Source of the DNA: Echinometra lucunter
Taxonomy: Eukaryota > Echinodermata > Echinoidea > Camarodonta > Echinometridae
Direction of reading: 5' to 3'
Assembly: GCA_029962745.1 (NCBI GenBank)
Contig: CM057158.1
Coordinates: 5,326,602-5,390,601, forward strand
DNA: 64,000 nt
The notes below the pieces were generated by a model. That model saw only the letters and a list, made by a program, of their open reading frames with translations, was not told the DNA's origin and searched no databases. Positions 25,438-38,400 of the stretch are shown here, in pieces. The stretch's first letter is position 1; every line of letters begins with the position of its first letter. Position numbers and translations under genes: made by a program.

Positions 25438-26236
25438 ATATAGACCAATTTCGCCTCCAGTTTATGTATTTTGCCCTCTATCGGCGACGCCATTGCTGCG
25501 GTGGGCAAGCGCGCTGACCGCGATTGGCTCTTTGTACAAAATGAATGTAAGATACGAGATATGCCCCGATATTATTCCATTTACTTTATTCTAGATCAAT
25601 AAAATAAAGCATGGATACATGGGTAGATGAGGTAAGACAATGGTCATATCTGACGGATGAAGGTATGATGTATTTTTGTACTTTCGATGGTTTTTCAACT
25701 TAGTTTTGTCAGGAAAAGTTCGATTGCAGCATAGAAGCCGTAGTAAACGGGAGCCCTAAATCTTACCCTGTTTACAAAGTCATGTTTTCACTCATTAGAT
25801 TTTACGCCAAAGTACATAATGATAATGTTTCTTGACTTCAAAGTCCTTTCTGTTGATGTTTTTACCCACTGGCGATGAATTCCTTCACATTGCTTACGGA
25901 AACCTGTGTAGGGAGTACGGCTTCTCACACAAACAGGCTTCATGAGTCAAAAGCAAGTGAATTTCGCACTCAATTAGCTTCCAATTTTTAAACTTTCTCT
26001 AATTCTTGTGGCATTTGAGCACCCCACAGCTGCGACCTGAACTTCCCCGATAATTTATCATTGCAAATATTAAAATAAATCTGCATATACTGGTCAAAAT
26101 AGACAAAAATTCGAACGAATGTACATAACGCGCTATTGACTTGTGTACTATAAAAGTTGGAGCGCCCACAGCAGTATGTCGAACTGTGTCGAACAGTCTG
26201 CTGCCCTCTTGCGTTGTGAAATTGGTCTATAGTTAT
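25438..26236. mobile_element. Possible inverted-repeat element between ASTE1 and NEK11
   Basis: The ends tatagaccaatttcgc (from 25438) and gtgaaattggtctatag (to 26236) are inverted copies of about 15 bp. Inside each end is a ccctct block near a ctgctg/cagcag motif. The interior has an ATG-led open stretch at 25611 (MDTWVDEVRQWSYLTDEG) before a donor-like gtatga. Only the ends support a mobile element. Confidence 0.35.
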
Positions 26237-26323
26237 AAGTTAGGGCCTAACGTTACGTTAGCTGTTAGTGTTAAATCGACTGTCCGGATCTTTGCCTTGG
26301 TCCGGACACATAACATCTGTACT

Positions 26324-26440
26324 AGACCGAAGAATTCTATCTCTAACAGTCGTCGTTAGGCTCAGGGTCGGCACAGTTAGGAGTTAAGAGTGCCGACCCT
26401 GAGGCTAACGACGACTGTTAGAGACAGAATTCTTCGGTCT
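26324..26440. repeat. 51 bp-arm hairpin
   Basis: The left arm 26324-26374 and right arm 26390-26440 are reverse complements with about two mismatches (agaccgaagaattctatctc ... ggtcggcac). The loop is 15 bp. It lies next to a tccggac/gtccgga cluster (26280-26307) that also occurs near 24958-24985. Confidence 0.85.
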
Positions 26441-26639
26441 ACATCTTTAGCCTTTAGTACTAACGTTAGACTAATGACTAATAGGAATAATTAGGCATTT
26501 AGGCCTAGACCCTACACCGCAATACCTTTCCAATTCCAAATCAATAAGCAGTCGTTTCGTTTTCTTTCACTCGACTTTGGGTCACTATCCGATAACATGT
26601 CTCCACACTTCCATAATCTCCAATGATCAATCATCAAGC

Positions 26640-26880
26640 AAGCGCTGTCGATGTCGGACTCGCAGCTAGTACGAGGAGTACGAGTCTAGTCTGGCCGGCC
26701 GCGCCGCCGCGCCCGTTTAGTTGTTGATCGCCGATGGTGCAATACGGGATGCCGTAATCCTGTAACTATACTAGCCAGCTGATCTGCGGCGCGGCCAGCG
26801 CAGCGCAAGCAGAGTGCGCGCGCCCGTATTATACACGCAATTAACTCGAAACAGCGCGCGCGCGCGAGCCCCATATAATG
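26640..26880. promoter_or_regulatory. CpG-rich patch between ASTE1 and NEK11
   Basis: This is the only clearly GC- and CpG-rich stretch in the ASTE1-NEK11 gap (runs such as GGCCGGCCGCGCCGCC and GCGCGCGCGCG), in otherwise AT-rich DNA. It lies between two divergent genes, so it may be a shared promoter or an unmethylated island. Open frames across it look like GC bias, not protein. Function is inference. Confidence 0.3.
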
Positions 26881-27191
26881 CGTTTGTGGTGGTAAACATG
26901 GCAGCCCACATCTAACTTAAGGTCTTACTTTGCGAGTTGGTTGCCGCTTATCGTGGGCAAGAATTAAAGACTGAATTCAGCTAGTTGGTGCTTTATTTAA
27001 GCTAGCTGTTGACAGGCCAGACTCGTAACAGAACTGAAACATACAACACGAGGTGAAGGTTTCATTTTTCATCGGCTCCATTCGTGAGTTAAACCTTTTT
27101 TTTTATGATGGGGAGGCTTAGGCGTAACAACCAGACAACAGTCAACAGTTAGGGCCTAGCCCCAGGCTGGGGCGATGTCTTATTGAGGCCT

Positions 27192-28011
27192 GGGGTGGTC
27201 TTCTGAGACTGTTTTAACTCTGTTTTAAGTCTGTTTCAGCAAATCGGTATTCTGAACACCGTTTTATCTCTGTTTTAACTTTTGTTTTAAGTTTTTTTTA
27301 TCTTTCTAACCGCGCATCTTACATGTCTTACCTTGCATGCCTGGCGCAAGTCGTGTGCAAGCGCGTAAAAATACCATAGGCCTATGTAATAACACGGTAT
27401 TCTGAAGACCGTTTTATCTCCTGTTTTAACTCTTTCTGCTTGACATTTCATGCTCATGAGATAAAACAGGGTGGGAGGTGTTTTAACTTTGCATGGGGTA
27501 TGTCATGGCAGCAATTTTTCTCGCTCATAAATGTTTTTGGTTGGAATGAGGGGGATAACGAGATCCAATAAACCTTGCTTTTATTCCCGAAACAACATTT
27601 CGAAAGAATTTTTACCTCAGGTGGAGAAATTTGGCAATTGCCTGCGATAATATCAAAGATGATTTGCACAGATAATTCTGTCACATCATCACATCTGAAT
27701 TAGATCTAAAGCAAGAAACTAAGCGCAAATCAATGCGCTCATTACAAATATAATAGTTGAACGCGTTTCACGCACCCTTTCCCCAGGGAGCGATCTTATT
27801 GGCTGAGTCAGCTTAGACTCCTCTCTAACGACTTTCCCCATTGGATAATATCTTTGCGGTGGGTGTGGCTTTGATGACTTACAACACCGTTAAAACAGTT
27901 CTTAGAATACCGTTTAAAGACTGTTTTAGGGGTGTTGTAAATCAATGCCTTAAAACAGAAGTTATAACAGAACTTAAAACACAGTTAAAACGGTGTTCAG
28001 AATACCACCCC
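27192..28011. mobile_element. Inverted-repeat element with GGGGTGGTATTCTGAACACCG-type ends
   Basis: The left end ggggtggtcttctgagactg and an inner repeat ggtattctgaacaccgtttt face the right end (aaaacggtgttcagaatacc, then acccc). The subterminal regions carry many ctgttttaa / ttaaaacag units in opposite orientation. There is no transposase; the short frames have no recognisable domain. Confidence 0.7.
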
Positions 28012-28267
28012 TGTATGATGGGGGGGGGGGCCGTGTCTGTGCACCTAATATTTCACTTAAAGTTGACAAACTTTCCTTTTTGTATTCCGGCCATCTTAGT
28101 TAATATACCCAGCCGCCATTAAGTACCGCCTAGCTTACTGAAAAAAAATATGTTTACAGTACATGTACAAGATAGAGCACAGGCACGTTCAATATGCAAT
28201 GTCGACTGATCTTGCGTTGATCGCTCTTTTGCTCGTATTTTTATCTTTCTTCACTGCATGTAATTAT

Positions 28268-28486
28268 TATGCCCCCCAAAGAAAACCCCTCTTCCTGCCC
28301 TCCGGGTCTAAACTATATTAAAACAGAGCATTCTACAAATTATGAAAACCTTCTCGTATAGACATACTATCTCTTTCTCTTCTTCACAATATCCCCCTCA
28401 AGCATTACAAACCCCCTCTTCGCTGAATATATACCCTCCAAAGAAAACCCCTTTTCCTGCCCTCCGGGCCAAAACTATATTAAAAC
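28268..28486. repeat. Tandem duplication, ~160 bp period
   Basis: Blocks at 28268-28325 and 28429-28486 share tccaaagaaaacccct, ttcctgccctccggg and aaactatattaaaac. The sequence between them is less similar. Positions 28639-28702 then hold a degenerate GGGTTAG-rich stretch. Confidence 0.65.
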
Positions 28487-28805
28487 GAACCAAATAAAGC
28501 TCCAAATTCTCTATACTAGCTCCTTAATATACCCAAACACTTTGCTTCGATTTCGAACAACGCTGTGTACATTTTCTATAGGGAAAAATCGTACCCAAGA
28601 CGTCTTGAAGACTGAAGAAGTTCACAATTTCATTAAATTTAGGGTTAGCTTATAGCTAGGATTGGGATGAGGATAAGGGGTTAGGATTAGGGTTAGAATT
28701 AGAGCATCCGTAAGCCAGAAAGACTATGACATGAGTCAACTTCGTTTGAAACTGAATTGAAATGACACCAAATTCAAATAGAGAAGAAAAATAGAATTGA
28801 CTTAC

Positions 28806-29336
28806 CCCAAGGATGCTCAGCTCAATATCCTAAACGGCCTGCTGGTAAGTTGTGCAGGGTGGTGGACAGGTTGTGTCAAGGGTTTGGCTGTCCGCTGGGC
28901 AGGTTGCCTGGACCCCAAAGTGGAATCAAGCTGATCATCACAACTTTGGTAGAGGGCCCATCACTGATGATCTATCGTGGGAGGGGCCACGCAGGGATGA
29001 AATACCACTATTCAACCATGACTCTTCATATCTGGCTGATTAAGAATTTTGAGTTGCTCCTTCGTATTAGATTGATTATAGGTTCATGAATTCATTTATT
29101 TCTTATATTTATTGGCTTTTTCTGAAACCCTCACTGACCTAGCTGTAAAACAAATGTATCCCATTGGCTACTGGAACCAGATGGCTCACTGTATCAAGCC
29201 TATGGAAATGAAAGAATTCCGTAGTCAAAGTGTATTAAATATTGATATATTTAATATCATTAGGTAATATTAAAATGGACTCACCCTTCAGGATTTAATC
29301 ACCCAACAGTGTTCCATAATGTTATTATCCCAACAG
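28806..29336. promoter_or_regulatory. Candidate ASTE1-NEK11 divergent start region with overlapping 5' UTR exon ends
   Basis: A minus-strand donor (CCTTGGG|GTAAGT) would end an ASTE1 5' UTR exon at 28806. It pairs with the ASTE1 acceptor at 23231-23238. A plus-strand donor (GCTG|GTAAGT) would end a NEK11 5' UTR exon at 28844. It pairs with the acceptor at 29331-29336, whose exon carries the NEK11 ATG at 29405. If both are used, the two divergent first exons overlap by about 39 bp. No TATA box or CpG island is evident here; the GC-rich patch near 26.7 kb is a competing promoter site. Transcript data would settle this. Confidence 0.35.
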
Positions 29337-29404
29337 GTACAGCTGTACTTGTATGGTCTGGATATATCAATTGACAACTACCAGCCCCGTACTTACCACT
29401 CACC

Positions 29405-32400
29405 ATGCCACCATCAAGAGGAGTTAAGAAACCCAAAGAGGACAAGAGTGATCACCGGGTCCTTGCCAATCGCTACAGAGTTGAGAAGAAACTTGGCAGC
29501 GGGAACTTTGGAACGGCATTCCTCGTCTTTGACATGAAAGCCAATCCTGATAAAGGGGAAGAACAGTGGTAAATGAATTTTTCAAGTTTAGGAGATGAAC
29601 GTTAAAGTATGCTAGCTTCAATCATGTATTTTTTAGCCTAACAAGAATGGCCAGAAGTGACAACTGATTCGAAGATAGTCTTCAGATGTGGATTGATTAC
29701 AAGTAAGATTATCATGGACCGATGTAAAAGTTTCTTCCAAAATGAATTTGACGGAAAATGAATACTGCATAGAACTTGAAATATGGTGGAAAGGAGATAT
29801 CAGAAATTGTGAATGATCTCTTGTTTTTCTGTCCTCTCTCTCTCTCTCCCTCTCTCCCTCTCTCTCTCTCTCTCCCTCTCTCACTCAAACATTCTGTCCA
29901 TCTTTTTTTTCTGCCTGCTTCTCTCTGGCTGTCTTTGCTTGTGTCTCTTTATTTCCATTCTCTCTTCCTCTCCTCCCCCTCCCCCCCCCCCCTCCCTCTC
30001 CCTTTCGACACTCTCTGTCTTTCTCTCTTGGTTTCCTACACTTCCTACTTATCTCATTGGATCTCTTACAGGAAAGTATTAAAAGAGATCTCCTGTGGAG
30101 ATTTGGCTCCAGATGAAACAGTGGATGCTATGCACGAAGCAAAGCTACTCTCCAAACTCCATCATCCAAATATCGTCAAATTCTATGACAGCTTTCTAGA
30201 TGGAGATGGGGAGTTCTTCTGTATTATCACAGAATATTGTGAGGTGAGGTTTTATCGTTAGAATTATATTTAGTTCAGTTTTGTACTTCTCTTTACTTGA
30301 AATGTTGGCTCCACCATTTCTGTCATATATGCATTCTTGTTATTAAAGGAGAATGCAACCCCAGCATCAGTGAGCTCTTAGTGAATAAAGATGACCAAGA
30401 GAGTAAACAGTGAAAGTTTGAGCAAAATCGGGCAATCTGTTAAAGAGTTATAAATTTTGAAAGTTTCATTAAATCCATATTATGGGGATCCTTGAGTTGG
30501 CAACTTTGTCAGCATCTGTGATGTCATTGTGGACAACTCTCAATTCATGTTGTACATAATATTTTTTTTTAAAAATGATTTATATGAAATTTCAAGTAAG
30601 GAATCAACATAATTCTTCCCATAATGCTTGCAGAATTGATGTAGCCATGTCATACTCAATCAATAAATCAAAATAATTTTTGTTTTCTTAAAAATAAAGA
30701 AAATGTTAAATTCTGTGTACAAAATGAATGGAGAGTTGTCCACGATGACATCACAGATACTTGCAAAATTGCCAATTCTAGGATCCCAATAATAAGGATT
30801 TACTCAAACTTTCAAAGTTCATAACTCTTGAGATTTTCCTCAAATTTTCACTGTTTACTCTACTTGTTCTTCTTTATTCACTGGAAGCACACTGACGTCT
30901 GGGTTGCATTCTTCTTTAACTTTCTCCTCCCGATGAAGAATTGTGCTGGTGCACAGGGGAAATTATTTCATTGTTAAAAATTGATCATGAGATGAGAGGC
31001 ACATTTAAGAATGAAAGATTGAAAGAAAAGTGTGAAGAGATATGGTCATAAATATTGGCCAATTAAAGTCTGAATCATGAATCTCCTCATGAAAGGCCAA
31101 GATCATTAGGTGTAGTGGTCATCAAAAGAGGTGTCAAAGAGTGAATTCCAGCCTGTATTGGGTGGTGGTATTAAAGCTTGTAATGGGCCCCATTGCATAA
31201 AACTTTCCATTGATGGTAACTTTGCCATCAGTGGTAACTTCCATGGAAACCTTGAATTTGATGGCTGTTGAGCAATGTTACCATGTTAATTACCACTGAT
31301 GGCAGAGTTACCATCGATGGTAAGTTTTATGCAACGGGGCCCTGGTGACAAATTTAGCCTACCAGCCATGTCCACCATATCTGCTTTCTATATACATTCA
31401 TGAATGCAGGAAAGAGGAAAGGGGGAAAAAATTAGCAAATAATCACCGTTGGTGAAGGTGATGGACAAACTATCACTTCCGAGGCGATCTGAATGTAGCT
31501 ATCTTTCCGAAGCGAAGCTGAGGAAAGATAGCGTATACATCCAGATCGCCGAGGAAGTGATAGTTTGTCTCATTGCCTGAAACCAAAAGGTGATTATTTG
31601 CTTTATGTTCCTCATCTGAAACCATTTAACTGTATAGAAACAAAGAGAATAATTTTGCTTTTCGGTAGGAGAAGAATCAGTCTGGATTAAAATTAAGGTT
31701 TAAAAACGGACTGCACTGCAAATGCCTATTAGCGCGTATCTTGTGAAACAAGACTTTGTTATGCGCGTGCGACTTACAGCTCTCAGATATAGATCAGTGG
31801 CTCAACAATTAAGCTGATTGTGACGTCACAAAAGAAAGCAAATAATTTTACTGTGACATTACGCTGGATCAGAGTTCGCGCACTTCTCTTTCTGCGCACG
31901 CATACTCGCAACAAACCATAGAACAAGACGCAAAGATGTGATCATAGGGTGTGATGGAAAAAAATGGATCAAAAAAGCAGAGTGGCAATGCACTTTTATT
32001 TCGTGCATACTCAAAATAATTGTCAACGCGTTGTGACTCTATGGGCTAAATTTATTAGTCAAGTGATCAGCGAAACAAAAACGTTCCATCACCACACAGG
32101 ATGATGAACTTTACTTGTCAGGTGATGATTGATGGGTAAACTACACTTAAAGGTAATAAACAGTAGTGGTAGCAAAATGAAAGTTGGCATGAAACTGCTC
32201 AAATATAGTGTCATATTGTTCGGCTTGCGTGAAAAGATGCATGAGTGAGATAATCTAGTATTCTATTCACGATTTCCGGTGATTTCAGTAAAACAATTCA
32301 AATGATCGTATATCAACCATTACCTTATACCCTCGCTACAGACCACCTACCCTACGCTCTCAGCTCAACGGCGCAGAGCGGTTCGCACACACTGTTTACA

Positions 32401-35400
32401 CGAGTGTGAATTTTCGACATGGGCCCGCGCTGAGAACTCGATGTATCTTCTGTTGATATTTTAACCATTTCTAAACAAATATTTTTCAAAAAAACGTCAA
32501 CTATGTTCGAAATTAGTCATTCTACATCAGTTCACGTAGTAATTTTCATTCCACCTTACAAAGTAGTTAAATATTCAAAGCGCCACCTTTCCCACTACTG
32601 CTTATTACCCTTAATCACGTGATTACCTTTTGACCAATCCTACAGCAAGATTTTTACTATGTGGAATATAAAATGATTTAAGTCCTCTTTGGAAGCATTG
32701 TATGGTAAATTGATGTGTATTGATGGAAACACTGAAATGACAGAGTATAAAATATTTTTCACATGGATTAAGTAATCATATTTTCAAACAAATGGAAATG
32801 CTTTTTAAGTTGTATAATTTTCTCTTAATCACAATTTTGGTCTTTATTTTGCTTTCATTCTGCTGTTATTTTCGAAATGTGTATTGCCCAGTGTGTAAGA
32901 TTGTTTCCAATTGTATTTATTAGGGAGGAGATTTGGATGATAAGATTACGGCATGGAAGAAGGCAGGGAAGAAGTTTGATCAGAATGTCATCATGGACTG
33001 GTTTGTCCAACTTGCTTTAGCAGTACAGCACATGCATAAAAGGTAGTATGATCACTTCAGTTTGGTTTCATACTTGGGAGGTCCAAACTATTTTGTCACA
33101 TATGTTATGGACCAAATCTAAGATAATTTATATTTCTGGTGATTGTACCGAGAAAATGGCCCCAGCAAATATAGTTGGTAACTCTATGAAATATGAAGTA
33201 TATGTAATGTCATAATACTGTGTTACATATCTGGGATGTCAAAATGACCACATATCTTGGACTTGCCTATTTGCCTAACCTAATACCTATTTGTATCTTC
33301 AGTTAGATATTTTTAAATTTTATTTTCCATTTTTGTTGTATGCTTGAAGATATGTGATGGTAATAGCAATAATATAATAAGTGATATTATTTCAGTTAGG
33401 ATAAAGTGCATGCAATGTACTCACATGCTGCAGAAAATATTTCTAGATCAGATTGGCACAATGCTTTAATATTAAAAAGGAAATGATTTCATTTCAGGCG
33501 AATTATATAGAATGCCTTGTCTGTAGAATACTTATGAAGGATTAAAAACTTCTTCCTTTTGATGTTAAGCTACATGAATAAGCATTTACACTGCAATGTT
33601 TTACCACATATTGACTAGTGATAGAAATGAAATGTATTTTCAGACTCCATCCATGAAGGTGAGGGATGTTAAGAGGCTGTTTGTTGCTATTGTTTCTGGG
33701 TTTATTCTTCATCTCTGCTTATCACATGAACCTTTTGGTCAGAGGATTCACTTGATTGAGATCTCCTCCTCCTCCTCCTCCTTCTCCTTCTTCTTCTTCT
33801 CCTTCTCCTCCTTCTTCTCATCCTCCTTCTCCTCCTCCTCCTCTTTCTCATCCTTCTCCTCCTCCTCCTCCTCCTCCTTCTCCTTCTCCTTCTCCTCCTC
33901 CTTCTTCTCCTCCTCCTTCTTCTATGATTACATAGTAGGGAAGAAAAGAAGAAGTAATAATGAAGTGGGAGCAGCAAGTGGCTCAGAATGCACAAAAGTG
34001 AAAAACAGCACTGGTGTCAGGAGGCATGTACCCCTGCACATGTAGTATATCTGAGACTACTGCATTTTATGAAGTTTCAAATGAAAAAGAAAAAAAAATT
34101 ATGTAGCTTACAGCGTAATTCTCATACTTACAGGAGAGTACTGCATCGAGATCTGAAAACCAGAAACATCTTCCTGAAGAAGAACATGATCAAGATTGGG
34201 GACTTTGGTATCTCACGGGTGCTTATGGGAACCACCGACATGGCCAGTACATTCACTGGGACACCATACTACATGAGCCCTGAGGTGCTCAAACATGAGG
34301 GATATAACAGCAAATCTGATGTCTGGTAAGGATGGATCCATACCTGTCTTTATTTTGATGTGTTTGTTCCAGTGTTAATGTTAATGTTGGTGTTATGTTG
34401 GTGTAATTGTGATAAAAAATGACTTTGATATATTGAGGGTACTTATGGTACCACTAACATTGCGATTCCATTCACTAGGCCTAGGACACCTCTCTACACA
34501 AGCCTAAAATGCTTAACATGAGGGATACAACAGCAAATGTCAGTATGAAATGGATTTGTAATTGATCCAAATCAACTGCATGTCCTGCAGTCTTTCACAT
34601 TGTGGCAGTTTACTTTTGTTAGGAGTACTATGTCCTATTGATCGAACCATCAGATGCCAAGTAAGCAAGTAATATGCTTTACGAATCAGTCACGATAAAG
34701 GGCCCTCCAAACTTTTGCCAGCATTGAACGGTTGAAGATTGAGTACTGTACTCACAAGGGGTTGGATCTTTCATTTTCTTAATGACCTTTCTCCAAACCT
34801 TCCAGTCTACAGTACCCATTTGGGCAAGGCCATGCACTTTTTTGTAATGTGTCCTTTCTTGTAATGGAGTCTGGTACTAATTATTTCTCTTTTTCTCTCT
34901 TGTCTCCATCTCTTCACAGGTCAATTGCATGTATTTTGTATGAATTGTGTGCCTTACAACATGCCTTTGAGGGCCAGTCCTTGATGGGGGTTATGTACAA
35001 GATTGTGGAAGGGAAAACCCCAGAAATATCGGAGCAATACGACAAGAACATCCAAGAAATACTCAATGTGTAAGTAGATTGCTGTAAGCATTAATCATCT
35101 CCTTCACAATGATCACAAGATTATTGAAGGAAAAACCCTTGGAAATTTGAAAAATATGAAAGGAATATTCAAGAAATACTTTTAGTGTAAGTAGAGAGCT
35201 TTAAATGTTAATTTACTCAAGCTTGAATGGAATGTGTACAAGATTGTCAGAGGAATAAAACCCTGAATTATTTCAAAAATACTTGTGTCAATAGAAAGCA
35301 AGAAAAGCTAATGTGCTCGAATCATTTGCATATGTATTTTCTTTAAAATATTACCCATTTGTATTTTTATACTTGTACAAAGAGACGATTACTCACTGAA

Positions 35401-38400
35401 AATTTTGCGATAGAACCTATATCATTCATGACATGCTTTGTTACAAATCTTACAATAATGTCAACATTGTTATTTTGTTCAGTGCCTATATTGAAAAAAA
35501 AAAAAAAAAAAAAAGAGAGAGAAGCTGCTTGGGTTTTACGAAAGGACTGCAGCAAAAAGTACAATAAATAACCATGATAAAAAAAAAATGGTATTGGCTT
35601 TTATTCCATGTAAATTGTTTCCAGTAGTGATATGTGTCAGGTGGTTAAACACCCTTCTCTCTTTATTATTTGTCCTTTGTATCCTGGTAGAATGTTAGAC
35701 AGAGATCCTGCCAAAAGACCATCAGCAGCTGAAGTAACTAAAATACCATTTGTTACCAGACATATAGAGGTGAGTATTTATTACTTTTACTGTTAGAAAA
35801 TGATTGTGCATTTCCCTTTCCTATTTATATTTGTATAAATGAATAAGTGACGTACTTTGAATTTCTACTTCTACTTCTTATACTGCCAGGATTCCAAGAC
35901 GTGGGAAATTTCAATATATATAGTTATGTATGTACATGCAGGGTATATAAGAAATAATCAATATATTGCTCATTGCTGTACAGTATAGTGGAGAGCTGGA
36001 TTTTTTTTTTTTTAAATTATAAAATTACCATGCTGCTTTGTAGCCCAATTAGCTCTTTCCTTTCTTACTTCTTTGTCAACAGAAAATGAAGAACAGATTG
36101 GCAGAGTACCGTGATCAGCAAGAAGAGGATTATAAAAAGCTAAGCCAAGACACACAGGAAATAGCGCAGATGTACCGGGAGAAGACCCACTACGAGGACC
36201 TCAAGAATGAGTCACTACGGCAACGGCAGCAGCAGGAGGAGGAGGTGGAGTATGGAGGAGGAGGAGGAGAAGGGGAGATGACATACCCCCCTCCCCAGCA
36301 GGGACAGCGTGATCCTGTGAAGGAAATGACTCCCAGAGAAAAGATGTTTCTCAGGAAACAACAGAAAGCTGATCAAGAAGCAAGGAAATTAAGGTATTTC
36401 ACATCAAATTTGTTATCTTCTTTTCACTACTTAAAAATTTGTGTACAGCTAGTACATGTGAAATACCCCAAAACTTTACCATGCATTTTTAACAAGAGTT
36501 TGAAGGAGATAAAGGATAACGAACACACAGTTAGGGCATTTACGGAATGAAAGTGCTGATTCCGTGAATGCCCTGATGCATGCCTGCTCGTTCTTGTACA
36601 TCAAATAGTCTACCTCGGTAGTTGTTCTTAGGTTAATGGAGAGTGTATTTGAACTCGCAATATCTTTTTATAGAATTAATATTTGGCACTGCTATTTTGA
36701 CTATAGCATAGTGACACGGAACCCCCAATATACAGAGCCAAATGTGTTAAGATGATTGGTACACTTTAATTAATAGGAAAAGACAACATTATTAATCATT
36801 AAATGTAGCCATGGCTAACTGTAGCTTCACGACCAATATTTCTACCATTTTAATCAAATTGTATGTTGCTTATAGAATTTTGCTTAAAGAATTGAAGTTG
36901 TTGTATTGCTGGTGTTCTAAACAGCATCTATTACATTTTCTTACTTCACTGCAGTGATGCTAAATATGCTCAAAATCATTGCTAATCTACACTTTTTAGT
37001 GCTTGTTTGCTATTCCTACTGGTTAATTCTTAAAGAAAAACAAACAAATTGATAATTGTAACTCTTAAGTTAGCTTACCTTTTGTATTGTATTGCATTTA
37101 TTTAATCACGGTAAAAGCCTGCTATCAGCTAGAAGCTGCTTTTCAGCAAGGCCATGAACAAAATTCAAACATAACATTGCATGAAATAAAAAATAAATAT
37201 ACAAAGGAAACACAAAATATTATTGGAGTTACAATGAATCAAATATTAAAAACATAAATGCAAAAAGAGCGTGAAGAAAAGATATCACACGAAAAGTAGC
37301 ACAAGAAAATAATATATAATATGAATAAAATCACATATGGATGTGTTTTAAAGATTTAGTTGATAACCAAAGAAAAAGGATGGGGATGAGTTTAAGTAAT
37401 GGACAGAAATAGTACAAAATGCTGCCAGGCTTTTCTCTGATTGGATATTTGCCAGAAGGTTATTGAAAAGCATTGAAGCTGAATATGATGGCTCTTTCTG
37501 GGTAAATTTGTATGTGGCCGTGGTAGTTCAAGTTGACAATTCATGTTACGTAACATATCTTTGCTTGAATTAAGATGGATGCTTGTTGACAATGAAGATG
37601 GGGCTAGGTTATTAACTTATTTATAGACAAGTAAAATAGACTGCTTTTTCCACCGGTCGTTGAGTTGATCGACCTCAAGTGTGTTATACAAAGTGGCTTT
37701 ATTGAAGTGATTATCTACCTGCAAAACAGATCTCAGTGCTCTATTCTGTAGAACTTGGAGACGATTTAGCTGGCTTTCATTGCCGTTTCTCTGGATGGTA
37801 CTGCAATAGTGGAAAAGTGGTTGAATTAACAATTGTACAACAGGAAGGCAGTACTTCTGGGTCTGATGATGCAAATTGACACTTTCAAGCCTCATGCATA
37901 CATGGTAAAATAAACTCCCTCAGAAAATCCCTTCTAGAAATTATACATATTAAAAGCGAATGGCAATCAGAGCTGAGAGAGAAAAGTTGCTGTGTGAGAG
38001 AAAGGCCTTATGCATACTTTCTCATCTTTGTGTTGCTAGGTATGAGGCAGGCAACACTTAATCCATTTTATTTTGCCATGCCATTTTTTTAAAAGCAGTC
38101 TACAATGTCATATGTTAAAGGGACTTCATTCGTCTCTATTTCAACCCTATTTTTTACAGCCTGCATGCAAGGAATAACCTACAGGAAAACCTAATACGCA
38201 AGGACATACTGAGAGAGACGATGGGAACACAGAAAAGACCAGCATGGCAAGGAGGAAGAGGAGAGGTAAGAAGTTTTAAGGAAAACTTTTAATCTTCAAA
38301 AAGAATTTCAGTTTAAAATTGCATCCATTGTGTGCATTGTAGGAGTGAAATTAGAAGATGTCTCGTCTCTGCTCGTAATGAAAAATATTAGTTTCCCTTG

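Noticed and set aside
26686..26874. Arg/Ala-rich 62-codon frame
   Set aside because: Caused by the CpG-rich patch; no start context or homology seen.
33596..34045. 149-codon Ser/Phe frame and 97-codon Arg frame
   Set aside because: Pyrimidine tract artefact within NEK11 intron 3.
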